Shown here piece by piece: positions 34,326 through 43,900 of a stretch of DNA of 64,000 nt. This DNA is from Pantoea cypripedii. GTDB lineage: Bacteria; Pseudomonadota; Gammaproteobacteria; Enterobacterales; Enterobacteriaceae. The position numbers and the translations under genes were made by a program. How positions within the stretch are numbered: the first letter of the stretch is position 1; each line of letters opens with the position of its first letter. The notes beneath the pieces are model-generated. The model did no database searches and was not told where the DNA came from. It saw nothing but the letters and a program-made list of their open reading frames with translations. The DNA is taken from NCBI RefSeq assembly GCF_011395035.1, contig NZ_CP024768.1, positions 3,633,865 through 3,697,864 on the forward strand, given 5' to 3'.

Positions 34326-34799
34326 CTAAACAAAAAAACGCATTACAATCATGGCGATCACTGCATTGATAATGCTGGTCAGCATCAGCAGCGGCCAGTA
34401 TTTTTTCGGTACGTCGGCCACACCCAGCAAACGCCCCATGTACTGCAACTGCGCCCCCATCAGGAATATGGCCGGGGCGAGGATAGAGATATCGGTGCCG
34501 CTTAACAGGCCTTTGGTCAGCAGGCTCACGGCCACCCCCACTCCCGCCGAGGAGGAGAGCCAGGCCGTCAGCAACACGGTAATCGCTTCGCCCGGCAGGC
34601 CAAACAGCCCCATCACCGGGGCGAAAACATGCCCAAGAAATTGCATGATGCCGAGCAGATTCAGCACTTCCGCCAGCACATAAGCCATCACCACATTGGG
34701 CATCAGGTTGTGGATGGCAATATGAAAACCTTTGCGTGCGCCAACAATAAAAACATCGAACGGATTATTATTGACCTTCGCCTGTACGTTATTTGACAT
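34326..34799 (-). CDS. yjiG: YjiG-like membrane protein
   Basis: 157 residues from the ATG at 34799, with AAGGA eight bases upstream. The frame extends two codons to a TTG. Four to five hydrophobic helices and GLPGEAITVLL match E. coli YjiG (SpmB-like, nucleoside-recognition/GATE domain). It overlaps the end of yjiH, and the two halves of the domain probably form one membrane complex. Substrate unknown; the adjoining hydrolase suggests a peptide-like compound. Confidence 0.88.
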   Translation of the reverse strand: MSNNVQAKVNNNPFDVFIVGARKGFHIAIHNLMPNVVMAYVLAEVLNLLGIMQFLGHVFAPVMGLFGLPGEAITVLLTAWLSSSAGVGVAVSLLTKGLLSGTDISILAPAIFLMGAQLQYMGRLLGVADVPKKYWPLLMLTSIINAVIAMIVMRFFV

Positions 34800-35457
34800 C
34801 AGCAAAATCCTTTTTGTAAATACTATTTAACATGAAACGGACAAAGGCCGCACCGACGAATTTGAGAACAAACATTAACACCAGCGGAATAATGATCGGC
34901 ACCGTCATGGAAGCAAACAAGGCAGAGCCGATAGCGAAATAGTTATTGATCAAACCGGCCCCGGAATATTGCCAGGCACTCATCACCACCACATCTTTTT
35001 TGCTGACCTGTTGCTGGTCATACATTTCTTTGGTTAACGCCGCGCCGGCATCGGTACTTTGCAGGTCGGTAATTAACGCCAGACCACAACGTCCCGGCAG
35101 CCCCATTAACGGCTTGAGCAGTGGCGTCAGCAGCTTATGCGCGGCACGAATCGCGCCGTAATGGGTGAAGATTTCCAGCACACCCAACGCCAGCATCACC
35201 GTCGGAGCCAGCGACAGCGCGAACAGGAAGCCCGCTTTGGCGCTCAGCCCACCTGAACCGAGGAAAGTATTGCTGGACTCCTTCATGGTGCCGAAGCTGC
35301 CGCCCAGGGTGGTGAAATCAAACGCGCCCAGCCAGCTGAAGCCGTCCACCTTATAAAACAGGCCGGAAAAGAACAGAATGGCCAGCACCAGTGCAATATA
35401 ACTGCCAATACCTGCCGTCACGCGGTCAGGTGCGGCGATGATTTTTTCTTCTGACAT
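34789..35457 (-). CDS. yjiH: YjiH-like membrane protein
   Basis: 222 residues with about five transmembrane segments. The GLALITDLQSTDAGAALT segment is characteristic of YjiH/SpmA-like nucleoside-recognition proteins. First gene of yjiH-yjiG-hydrolase. The upstream AT-rich region would hold the promoter. Confidence 0.88.
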   Translation of the reverse strand: MSEEKIIAAPDRVTAGIGSYIALVLAILFFSGLFYKVDGFSWLGAFDFTTLGGSFGTMKESSNTFLGSGGLSAKAGFLFALSLAPTVMLALGVLEIFTHYGAIRAAHKLLTPLLKPLMGLPGRCGLALITDLQSTDAGAALTKEMYDQQQVSKKDVVVMSAWQYSGAGLINNYFAIGSALFASMTVPIIIPLVLMFVLKFVGAAFVRFMLNSIYKKDFADVK

Positions 35458-35924
35458 AAAACCCTCCTGCTGGCGTTATTTTCGACCCGGCAAGTTGCAA
35501 TATATGGAACTGAGTTCTAAGCAGGATTTATGCCAGCTGGCATTTTCTTTAATTGCGAAAGCGCCAATTATGTTCAGTAACAATGAAACTGACGGAATAT
35601 CAATCCTTCCGCCGCCATAAAATAAACGGCGTGTTGTTTATTTACGCCAATGAATATTTTCAGGCGGAAAGCAGATTGCTGAAAATAAAATCAATCACCG
35701 CCCGGATGCACAACCATAAGGCAAGGTTATTGCACCAATTCAGTGCATTACACTTCACTGGAAGGAAGACAAAAATGATAATCGGTCGCATTCAAAAACC
35801 TGAATAATTCCATTTATAATCAATAAGATAAATTCACTTTTTTTGTCAAAATCACTTCACAAAAAAGTGAACATTGATGCATAATTCACCGCACTCACCT
35901 GAAAAATTTAAAAAGGAATCAGCC
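35458..35924. other. Intergenic region between yjiH and ftnA with an inverted repeat
   Basis: 467 bases between divergent genes, AT-rich toward ftnA. An inverted repeat TTCACTTTTTTTGT (35833-35846) and ACAAAAAAGTGAA (35859-35871) lies 54 bases upstream of ftnA and is a candidate operator. No supported gene; the small frames present are unconvincing. Confidence 0.5.
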
Positions 35925-36431
35925 ATGTTAACCGCTGAAATGACCGCACGTCTGAACGACCAACTGAATCTGGAATTCTTCTCTGCCAACCTGTATCTGC
36001 AAATGAGCGCCTGGTGCAGCGACAAAGGCTACGAGGGCGCAGCGTCCTTCCTGAAGATGCACTCACGCGAAGAAATGGAACATATGCAGCGCCTGTTCGA
36101 TTACCTGAGCGACACCGGTGCCCTGCCGGTACTGGGCAGCATCGCGGCACCGCCGATCAGCTGGAACTCACTGGCTGAGCTGTTCGAAGAAACTCTGAAG
36201 CATGAAAAACTGATCACCAGCAAAATTAATGAGCTGGCGCATGCTGCAATGACGACCCAGGACTACTCCACTTTCAACTTCCTGCAGTGGTACGTAGCCG
36301 AGCAGCATGAAGAAGAGAAACTGTTCAAAACCGTGCTGGATAAACTGGCGCTGGTAGGCAACAAAGGCGAAGGCCTGTTCCTGATCGACAAAGATCTGGG
36401 ACGGATGAACACCGAAAGCCACGGTGCATAA
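35925..36431 (+). CDS. ftnA: Ferritin FtnA
   Basis: 168 residues from the ATG at 35925 (MLTAEMTARLNDQLNLEFF); AAGGAATC precedes it, and the upstream frame extension is not needed. The four-helix ferroxidase ligands are seen in NLEFFSANLYLQM, SREEMEHMQRL and VAEQHEEEKLF. A 24-subunit cytoplasmic iron store that oxidises Fe(II). It stands alone with its own terminator. Confidence 0.96.
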   Translation: MLTAEMTARLNDQLNLEFFSANLYLQMSAWCSDKGYEGAASFLKMHSREEMEHMQRLFDYLSDTGALPVLGSIAAPPISWNSLAELFEETLKHEKLITSKINELAHAAMTTQDYSTFNFLQWYVAEQHEEEKLFKTVLDKLALVGNKGEGLFLIDKDLGRMNTESHGA

Positions 36432-36439
36432 GTTTGCAG

Positions 36440-36466
36440 CGGCCCGCATTAGCGGGCCGTATTTTT
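36440..36466 (+). terminator. Rho-independent terminator of ftnA
   Basis: CGGCCCGC-ATTA-GCGGGCCG stem followed by TATTTTT, nine bases after the ftnA stop. Confidence 0.9.
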
Positions 36467-36489
36467 ATATGGGCCGACAACGGCACACA

Positions 36490-39339
36490 TCAATCCAGCG
36501 TTTTCAGACGCAGTTCCGAAGGTTGCGGGCGACCAAACAGATACCCCTGGAACAGCGTACAACCTTCCTCGCGCAATTTAGCAAACTGCTCGCTGCTCTC
36601 CACCCCTTCGGCGGTGATCTGAATATCCAGACTACGGCTCATGCCGGTGATGGCGCGGATAATCGCCAACGCTTCACGGCTATCCCCCATATCGTTGATA
36701 AACGATTTGTCGATTTTGATCTTATCGAACGGGAAGGATCGCAGATAACTTAGCGACGAATAGCCAGTCCCGAAGTCATCCAGCGCAATCTGCACCCCCA
36801 GTGCCTTCAGGCTTTGCAGGATGCGGATATTGCCGAGCGTGTCATCCAGCAATACCGATTCGGTAATCTCAACTTCGAGGCGATGCGGTGCCAGTCCTGA
36901 CTCACGTAACGCCCCTTCCACCACTGACACCAGCGAGCTGTTCTTAAACTGCAACGGCGACAGGTTAACCGACACCGACTGCTCACCTTCCCAGCTCGTC
37001 GCTTCGCGGCAGGCTTCATACAGCGCATAGGCTCCCAGCAGATGAATCAACCCGGTTTCTTCGGCGATCGGAATAAAATCATTCGGCATGATCAATCCTT
37101 TGATCGGGTGATGCCAGCGCATCAGCGCTTCATAGCCAATGATCCCTTTCTCATCACCATCGGTGATCGGTTGATAGTACAGCCTCATCTGACGGCCACT
37201 GATTGCTTCACGCAGATCGTTTTCGATCACCCGACGGCTGCGCGCCAGATCGTCCATCTCCAGCGTAAAGTGTTCACAGCGATTGCGGCCATTGCGCTTG
37301 GCTTCGTACAGCGCCATATCGGCACAACGCAACAACTGTTCCGGCGTGTTGATGGCCGGTGAACTCAGCGCGATACCCACGCTCAGACCCACCGACAAAT
37401 TATGTCCTTCCAGATTCACCGGAGGGCGGATGGCTTCAATCAAACGCTGCGCCACCACCGCGGCTTCGTCAGCATTACGCACGCTGGGTAGCACGATGGC
37501 AAACTCATCACCACCGATACGGGCCAGGGTATCGCGGTCGCGCAGGACATTACGCAGGCGCTTCGCCACGGTACGCAACAGGTCGTCACCAATCTGGTGT
37601 CCCAGCGCATCATTGACGTTTTTGAAGTTATCCAGATCGAGGCACAGCGTGGCGATGACCTGGCCGCCAGGCTGTTCAGCGCGTAACGCCTCGCTGAGTT
37701 TCTGGCGGAACAGAATACGGTTCGGCAGGCTGGTCAGGTTATCGTGATGCGCCATATGGTGGATACGGGCATCGGCTTCACGCTGATCGGTCACATCCTC
37801 CACAATCAGCATGACAAAATTCTGACGTAAATCTTTGCCAGCGATGGTGGCGGCGCGGGTATGCAGAATGCGCTCGCCACTTGCGGTCAGCAGCAGCTGT
37901 TCCCGGGTATGCATGCCTTCGCTGCGTAACGCAATATCCGCCAGGCTGTTGAAGTAGTCGCTCAGTTCTGCCGACATACATTCATGTGGCCGCTTATGCA
38001 TGATCAGCATCTTATTGATACCAAACAGCTGCTCGGCTTTATCATTCACCATCAGAATCTCGCGGCTGATGGCATCTTCGACAATCACGCAGGACGGAAT
38101 ATTGCTAATGATGTTATCGAGGAATTTTGATATCTCAGAGGCTTTGGTACTTTGCGCTTCTGCCAGATCCCGGGCGCGCAGCAGTTGCTGCTCGTGTTCG
38201 CGGCGTTCGGTGATATCGCGGGTAATTTTAGCGAAACCAATCAGACGCCCTTCTTCATTGTGGATGGCATCGATGATCACATGCGCCCAGAATGCCGAGC
38301 CGTCTTTACGGTAGCGCCAGCCTTCGTCTTCAAAGCGACCGGTTTTCAGTGCGATGCCCAGATTGGCATCAGGCGCTTTCGCCTGGCGCTCCTGAGCGCC
38401 GTAGAACACGGAAAAATGCTGGCCGACAATCTCTTCAGAACGATAGCCTTTGGCCCGTTGCGCACCGGCATTCCAGTTCACCACCATCCCATGCACATCA
38501 AGCATATAAATGGCGTAATCCCGCACCCCTTCCACCAGCAGACGGAAGGTTTTTTCCTGCTCACGCTGCGCGCGCAGCAGTGCCTGCTGCTCGGTACAGT
38601 CACGGGTAATTTTGGCGTAGCCAATCAGCTTCCCGGCATCATCACGTATCGCATCAATAATGACATGCGCCCAAAACGCACTGCCGTCTTTGCGATAACG
38701 CCAGCCTTCGTCCTCAAAACGACCGGTTTTAAAGGCAATACCCAGGTTCTTTTCCGGGATGTGGTTGAGGCGATCCTGGGCGCTGTAGAAACGGGAAAAA
38801 TTCTGGCCGACGATCTCTTCAGCGACATACCCCTTGGCACGTTGCGCCCCGGCATTCCAGTTTTCGACGTTACCGTCCAGATCGAGCATATAGATGGCGT
38901 AATCAGTAACGCCTTCAACCAGCAGGCGGAAACGTTCTTCCTGCTCACGCTGTTTACGCTGTAATGTCTGCTGCCGGGTGCAATCCCGGGTAATTTTGGC
39001 AAAACCGAGCAGCTCACCATATTCATCGCGCACGGCATCAATAATCACATGCGCCCAGAAAGCGCTGCCATCTTTGCGGTAGCGCCAGCCTTCAGTCTCG
39101 AAACGCCCGGTGGCCGTGGCGGTGGCTAAAGCACGATGCGGTGCGCCGTTTTTGCGGTCATCCTCGCTGTAAAATAGCGCGAAATTCTTGCCGATGATTT
39201 CTTCAGCGGTGTAGTTTTTGGCGCGTTGCGCACCGGCGTTCCAGCTCGCCACCGTACCATCGGGTTTGAGCATTAAAATTGCGTAATCAAGCACGCTCTG
39301 CACAAGCAGCCGATACATGCCGTCAGAATTATTATCCAT
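36490..39339 (-). CDS. Multi-PAS GGDEF-EAL c-di-GMP protein
   Basis: 949 residues, no transmembrane segment. Three nearly identical PAS-PAC units occupy about 1-125, 126-250 and 251-375. Each has WNAGAQRAK, an Ile-Gly/Val-Gly loop with FYS/FYG, and WRYRKDGSAFWAHVIIDA. A divergent fourth PAS follows (about 395-510). GGDEF (RIGGDEFAIVLP) and EAL (YEALMRWHHP, later DDFGTGYSSL) have intact motifs. Both synthesis and breakdown of c-di-GMP are thus possible. The repeated PAS units look like recent internal duplications. It stands alone, with 237 bases before the next upstream gene. Confidence 0.93.
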   Translation of the reverse strand: MDNNSDGMYRLLVQSVLDYAILMLKPDGTVASWNAGAQRAKNYTAEEIIGKNFALFYSEDDRKNGAPHRALATATATGRFETEGWRYRKDGSAFWAHVIIDAVRDEYGELLGFAKITRDCTRQQTLQRKQREQEERFRLLVEGVTDYAIYMLDLDGNVENWNAGAQRAKGYVAEEIVGQNFSRFYSAQDRLNHIPEKNLGIAFKTGRFEDEGWRYRKDGSAFWAHVIIDAIRDDAGKLIGYAKITRDCTEQQALLRAQREQEKTFRLLVEGVRDYAIYMLDVHGMVVNWNAGAQRAKGYRSEEIVGQHFSVFYGAQERQAKAPDANLGIALKTGRFEDEGWRYRKDGSAFWAHVIIDAIHNEEGRLIGFAKITRDITERREHEQQLLRARDLAEAQSTKASEISKFLDNIISNIPSCVIVEDAISREILMVNDKAEQLFGINKMLIMHKRPHECMSAELSDYFNSLADIALRSEGMHTREQLLLTASGERILHTRAATIAGKDLRQNFVMLIVEDVTDQREADARIHHMAHHDNLTSLPNRILFRQKLSEALRAEQPGGQVIATLCLDLDNFKNVNDALGHQIGDDLLRTVAKRLRNVLRDRDTLARIGGDEFAIVLPSVRNADEAAVVAQRLIEAIRPPVNLEGHNLSVGLSVGIALSSPAINTPEQLLRCADMALYEAKRNGRNRCEHFTLEMDDLARSRRVIENDLREAISGRQMRLYYQPITDGDEKGIIGYEALMRWHHPIKGLIMPNDFIPIAEETGLIHLLGAYALYEACREATSWEGEQSVSVNLSPLQFKNSSLVSVVEGALRESGLAPHRLEVEITESVLLDDTLGNIRILQSLKALGVQIALDDFGTGYSSLSYLRSFPFDKIKIDKSFINDMGDSREALAIIRAITGMSRSLDIQITAEGVESSEQFAKLREEGCTLFQGYLFGRPQPSELRLKTLD

Positions 39340-39576
39340 TGTTATTTGCCTATTGCTGGCCTGGTGTCACCTGGCATCCCAGGAAAATTCTTAATTGCTC
39401 TGAAGACTTAATAGCAAATACGCAGCGTTGACAAGCGCTATCAGCTAACAGGCAAAAGTTGGTGCTTTGGTTATCGGCTGTGGCGAGAAAACGTTCAGTG
39501 GGATACTTAATGAATTATGCTTCGTTGACGATGATCAATAAAAAGCGCGGGGTGACGGCAGTGAAGTCTGTTGCCG

Positions 39577-41322
39577 TCACGTTTGCCACGGTAATACCCC
39601 CTGCGGCAGACGCCGCGTCAGCCGGGTGGCCAGCGCCATCAGCAGACAAACCACCACAATCATCAGACAGCCGACTGCCGCTGCCAGCGAGGCCGATCCC
39701 CCTTCATCGAGAAAGACGATGGTGGGGCCGATGGTTTGCGTCTGGGACGTCACCAGCAGCACCGATACCTGGATTTCATTCAGCGCGGTGAGGAACACCA
39801 GCACCGTCCCCGCCAGCGCCGACGGAGCCGCCAGCGGCAATAAAATGTCGCGCATGCGGCGCAGAAAACCGGCACCGCACAGCCGCGCCGCTTCATCCAG
39901 CGCCGGTTCCAGCTGGGCGAAACCAGCCAGCGTCGGGCGTAGCACCAGGGCGAGAAAATTGGCCAGATAAGCGGCGAGGATGATCCACACCGTGCCATAC
40001 AGCGACACATTGACCAGTGGCAGCGGACGCAGGAAAAACAACAACGCCGCCACCCCCGTGACAATGCCCGGCAATGCATAGGTCAGTTCACTCGCCAGCC
40101 ACAACCCCCGCACCAGTCGCGTGCGCCGCCAGCTAAGGAAATAAGCCAGAAACAGCGCGGTCAGCGTCAGGATGATGGCGGACAAGGTGGTGAGGCCGAG
40201 GCTGGTCAGAAATGCCTGACGCACCGCCGGATAGCCCCACAAGGCAGCGCGGAAGTTTTCCAGCGTCAGGGTTTGCCAGGTCAATGCCTGGCCATAACCG
40301 TGGGTCAGCGCGGTTATCAGCAACGCACTAACCGGAAGTAATAATGTCAGCGCCATCCACAGCCAGGCCAGCGCCGCCGCCAGCGCGCGCGCGCGGCCCA
40401 GGGATTGCTGCCACAGGCGCGGCGCACCGCTGACACGCACATCATGACGACCACCAAGCCAGGCGCTGACCCCCATTCCTGCCAGGGTGATCAGGGCGAT
40501 CAGCAGCGCATACACGGCGGTATTGGGCAGTGCAGTCGGGCCGATGCCGTTCAACTGCTGGTACACCAGAGTAATCAGGGTGGGCACGCGGGCCGGTATA
40601 CCCAACATCGCCTGGATACCGAAATTACCGGCCGCCGCCACAAAGGTGAGCGCCGCACCGGCAAAAATTGCCGGGCGCGCTAACGGCAGAATAATGGTGA
40701 AAAGCACCCGCCAGCGCGATGCTCCGCTGACCTGTGCCGCTTCAACCAAATCGGCTGGCAACCGACGCAACCCGGCGCGCACGGTCAGAAACACCAGCGG
40801 CGCATTGTGCATACCGAGCAGCAACACAATACCCGTCATGGAATAGAGCGGCTGCTCGCCAGGCGCAAACCACGGTAATCCCAGCCGGGCAAACAATAGC
40901 GCCAGCGGGCTGGAGGGCGCTAACGCCTGCAACCACGCCAGCGCCGTGACCTGCGGCGGGATCATCAGCGGCAGGATAAAGGCAAAGACCCAGGCGGTTT
41001 TCGCCCGCAAATCGGTCAGTGCCACCAGCCAGGCGGCAAAAGTGCCGAGCAACAGGGAAATGGCGGTTGAGCTGAGGGCAATCAGCAGGGTGTTGCCGGT
41101 GGCGATCAGCACGCGTTCGCTGGCGAGCAAACGCAGCAGTCGCGCCATATCCGGCACCCCCTGCGGCGCGATGGCGGTCCACACCAGGCGCAGCAACGGA
41201 GCCACCGACAATGACGCAATCAGCAGCACCATCAGCGCCAGAATCACCCCTTCGCTACGCAGCCGCCAGCGCTGGCTGCTGCGTGCGCGGCTGAGCCATT
41301 CGTTGCTCAGCACGCTCATCAT
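39577..41322 (-). CDS. ABC transporter permease, two fused membrane domains (FbpB type)
   Basis: 581 residues with about twelve helices. Two EAA loops are visible: VEAAQVSGASRWRVLFTIIL and DEAARLCGAGFLRRMRDILL, so both transmembrane domains are in one chain as in FbpB/AfuB/SfuB. It carries the substrate through the inner membrane with the neighbouring ATPase and binding protein. The start overlaps the stop of the binding-protein gene by one base. Confidence 0.88.
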   Translation of the reverse strand: MMSVLSNEWLSRARSSQRWRLRSEGVILALMVLLIASLSVAPLLRLVWTAIAPQGVPDMARLLRLLASERVLIATGNTLLIALSSTAISLLLGTFAAWLVALTDLRAKTAWVFAFILPLMIPPQVTALAWLQALAPSSPLALLFARLGLPWFAPGEQPLYSMTGIVLLLGMHNAPLVFLTVRAGLRRLPADLVEAAQVSGASRWRVLFTIILPLARPAIFAGAALTFVAAAGNFGIQAMLGIPARVPTLITLVYQQLNGIGPTALPNTAVYALLIALITLAGMGVSAWLGGRHDVRVSGAPRLWQQSLGRARALAAALAWLWMALTLLLPVSALLITALTHGYGQALTWQTLTLENFRAALWGYPAVRQAFLTSLGLTTLSAIILTLTALFLAYFLSWRRTRLVRGLWLASELTYALPGIVTGVAALLFFLRPLPLVNVSLYGTVWIILAAYLANFLALVLRPTLAGFAQLEPALDEAARLCGAGFLRRMRDILLPLAAPSALAGTVLVFLTALNEIQVSVLLVTSQTQTIGPTIVFLDEGGSASLAAAVGCLMIVVVCLLMALATRLTRRLPQGVLPWQT

Positions 41323-42323
41323 CAGCCGCCGAACAGCTGGGTGAACTGGTCGCGCACCTCAGCATCGTCGTTAATGGCTTTCGCCACGTCGGGTGTCAGT
41401 AGCTTGATCTGGCTGATCGGCGTAAAGCCTGCCGGGGCCGACACGCGATCGTCAACCGGGCGGTTCCCCTGCTCCACCACTAACTTCTGCCCCTGCTCCG
41501 ACAGGATAAAGTTCACAAAAGCCTTAGCCGCGGGCAGGTTGTGTACCGTCTTCATGATCGCCACTGGCTCGGTGACGTAAGAAACGCCCTCTTTCGGATA
41601 GACCAGATCAACCGGTGATCCTTTCTTCTTCGCCAGGATCACGTCGGCATCGGTGATCACCCCGTATTTATCCAGACCACTGGCAACGGCTTTCAGTGCC
41701 GGACCATTACCACCTTGCGGTGCAACGCCTATCGCTGCCAGTTTTTTGTAGAAGTTCCAGCCGATATCCGGCGTGTTGATGTCGGTATGCAGCTTATATA
41801 ACGCCGCGCCGGAATAGAGCGGGCTGGGCATGGCGATCTGGCCTTTATTGGCTTCCACGGCCAGCGCATTCCAGCTGTCGATCGGTTTGGCATGCTGGGT
41901 GTTATAGGCGATCACCGTGGAGATAATTTTGGTGCCAAAGAAGGTTTTGTCTTTGTCGTAGAACGAAGGATTGATATGGCTGACCGGCGCATCCTGGTAG
42001 CTGTAAAGCTGGTTCTCTTTTTTCAGCGCCCCGAGGTTGATGGCATCGGCGATCAGCAGGACATCCGGCTTCGCCTCGCCGCTCATCATTTCCGTGCGCA
42101 GCACATTCATCAGTTGCGTGGTGCCGTTACGTGTCCACTCCACCTCAATGTTGGGATAAGCCGCTTTGAAGGCATCAATGGTTTGTTGCGCAATTTCCGG
42201 CGCTTGTGAGGTATACACCACCAGCTTGCCCGACGGCGTTGCATCGGCATGGCTGACGGCGGAAAGCAGTAATCCACTGGATAACAGCAAAACATTCAAC
42301 GAAGTGCGCATAGCCTTTTCCAT
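41322..42323 (-). CDS. ABC transporter periplasmic binding protein (ferric iron / AEP-type)
   Basis: 333 residues with a Sec signal (VLLLSSGLLLSAVSHADA). The mature start GKLVVYTSQAPEIAQQTIDAF and later VTEPVAIMKTVHNLPAAKAF fit the iron(III)/2-aminoethylphosphonate/thiamine class of binding proteins. I cannot pick the ligand from sequence. The fused permease is typical of ferric iron systems. A start four codons downstream is possible. Confidence 0.85.
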   Translation of the reverse strand: MEKAMRTSLNVLLLSSGLLLSAVSHADATPSGKLVVYTSQAPEIAQQTIDAFKAAYPNIEVEWTRNGTTQLMNVLRTEMMSGEAKPDVLLIADAINLGALKKENQLYSYQDAPVSHINPSFYDKDKTFFGTKIISTVIAYNTQHAKPIDSWNALAVEANKGQIAMPSPLYSGAALYKLHTDINTPDIGWNFYKKLAAIGVAPQGGNGPALKAVASGLDKYGVITDADVILAKKKGSPVDLVYPKEGVSYVTEPVAIMKTVHNLPAAKAFVNFILSEQGQKLVVEQGNRPVDDRVSAPAGFTPISQIKLLTPDVAKAINDDAEVRDQFTQLFGG

Positions 42324-42329
42324 GAGTTG

Positions 42330-43397
42330 TTATGAAGGAAGAATCCAGCCGTCACGCAATGCCACGCCGATCGTGGCATCAGCAACGGGTACCGGGCCAT
42401 CCGCCAGCATCAGCGTCAGGCTGCTCTCGGGCATATCCAGAGGCATCAGGTTGAGCTGGTGGTGGCCGCCACGATAAATCACACGCTGTACGCGTGCGGC
42501 AAACTGGGGCTCGCCCGGCTGGGCAAGGCGAAAATCCGCAGCATGAAAACTGGCTTTGCCCTGCGGGCACGGTTGCTGCTGGGGTGCACAGCGCAGCGAC
42601 ACGCGCTGGCCGCAGAGCGTGGCGAACGCCCGCCCGTCACCGAGCGGCTCGATGTCGCTCACCGCCAGCACTTTGCCATCGTCGATAAAGGTGGCGACCA
42701 TCGCATTGGCCGGTTCACGCCACAGGGTTTGTGGCGTGGCGAACTGCATCACCCGACCGCCATCCATCACCACGATACGATCGGCCAGCGCCATCGCTTC
42801 ATGTTGATCGTGGGTGATATACAGCAGGGTGGCATGGCTGTGATGATGGAAGCGGCGAAACTCGTCTTCCATGGTGGCGCGCAGATGAACATCAAGGTTG
42901 GCGAGCGGTTCATCCAGCAGCACCAGGGTGGGCTGCGCCACCAGACAGCGTGCCAGCGCCACGCGCTGCCGCTGACCACCGGAGAGGTCAGCCGGACGAC
43001 GATCAGCGAAGGGTTGCAAGCCAACCAGCGCCAGTGCCTGGCCGGTGCGCTGTTCGCGTTCCGCCCGCGCCACACCGTTGACTTTCAGGCTGTAGGCCAC
43101 GTTTTCCGCCACTGTCATATGCGGCCACAGCGCATAGCTCTGGAACACCACGCCCAGCTGACGATCTTCGGGCGGCAGATGCAGGCCGGGAGCCGCAAAG
43201 CAGCGATCGCCCACATGGATCTCACCCGCATCAGCGGTTTCAAAACCCGCGAGCAAACGTAATAAGGTGGTTTTGCCGCAGCCGGAAGGGCCAAGCACGG
43301 CAATAAATTCTCCCTGCGCAATATGCATGGAGATATCTTGCAGGACAGGCTGTGCAGCAAAGGATTTGCACAGCCCGCGAAGGGTTATCGCCGCCAT
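42330..43397 (-). CDS. ABC transporter ATP-binding protein (FbpC/PotA type)
   Basis: 355 residues from the ATG at 43397 (the frame starts one codon earlier at TTG). Walker A is GPSGCGKTT, the signature is LSGGQRQRVALAR, Walker B is LVLLDEPLANLD, and the H-loop is YITHDQHEA. A C-terminal TOBE-like domain follows. First gene of the importer operon, six bases before the binding-protein gene. It drives uptake from the cytoplasmic face. Confidence 0.92.
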   Translation of the reverse strand: MAAITLRGLCKSFAAQPVLQDISMHIAQGEFIAVLGPSGCGKTTLLRLLAGFETADAGEIHVGDRCFAAPGLHLPPEDRQLGVVFQSYALWPHMTVAENVAYSLKVNGVARAEREQRTGQALALVGLQPFADRRPADLSGGQRQRVALARCLVAQPTLVLLDEPLANLDVHLRATMEDEFRRFHHHSHATLLYITHDQHEAMALADRIVVMDGGRVMQFATPQTLWREPANAMVATFIDDGKVLAVSDIEPLGDGRAFATLCGQRVSLRCAPQQQPCPQGKASFHAADFRLAQPGEPQFAARVQRVIYRGGHHQLNLMPLDMPESSLTLMLADGPVPVADATIGVALRDGWILPS

Positions 43398-43477
43398 CAA
43401 TTCTGGCCTTTCTCTGACAATACGCCGTAGACCCTACGACAATCAGATGACAGCCCCGTGACATCACGACGTGATCT

Positions 43478-43900
43478 TTAGAAAGTTTTAACAAGTTGTA
43501 CGGTTACGCTTTCTGGGTGTGAGAGCAGTCCAACCGTAATAACTTCATTCGGGTTCTTCCCGCGCCAGCAAACGGCATCAATGTCACAACTCTCCTGCCG
43601 CTGATATTGATTCTCTATCAAATACGCATCAATTTTGCTGGTATCCTGAATATCATAAAAGTGCACTGCATACACATGCGATGCCTGACCAGTAATATTC
43701 GCGAAATTAAAATCATAGCGGTTGGTAATGCGTGGCATTTTTTTCAGTATATCGGGGGTATAAAATTCATAAGCTCTCTCGTCCTGTTGGGTATATTGTG
43801 CGCTACCGGCAAACTCTAACTTTATTATTGGCCAGCAGATAACAAGGACCAACGTCAAAACAGCTACGCTTCCACAAAGGAGCTGCACTTTTTTTTTCAT
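43478..43900 (-). CDS. Orphan membrane-anchored protein
   Basis: 140 residues, not recognised. One N-terminal transmembrane segment (LLCGSVAVLTLVLVICWPII), then a soluble domain probably in the periplasm, with two Cys (ESCDIDAVCW) that could form a disulfide. The DNA is AT-richer than its neighbours. Its start overlaps the stop of the upstream gene by four bases (ATGA), so the two are a translational pair. The small anchored partner with a larger upstream protein resembles effector/immunity pairs, but nothing specific proves this. Confidence 0.7.
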   Translation of the reverse strand: MKKKVQLLCGSVAVLTLVLVICWPIIKLEFAGSAQYTQQDERAYEFYTPDILKKMPRITNRYDFNFANITGQASHVYAVHFYDIQDTSKIDAYLIENQYQRQESCDIDAVCWRGKNPNEVITVGLLSHPESVTVQLVKTF

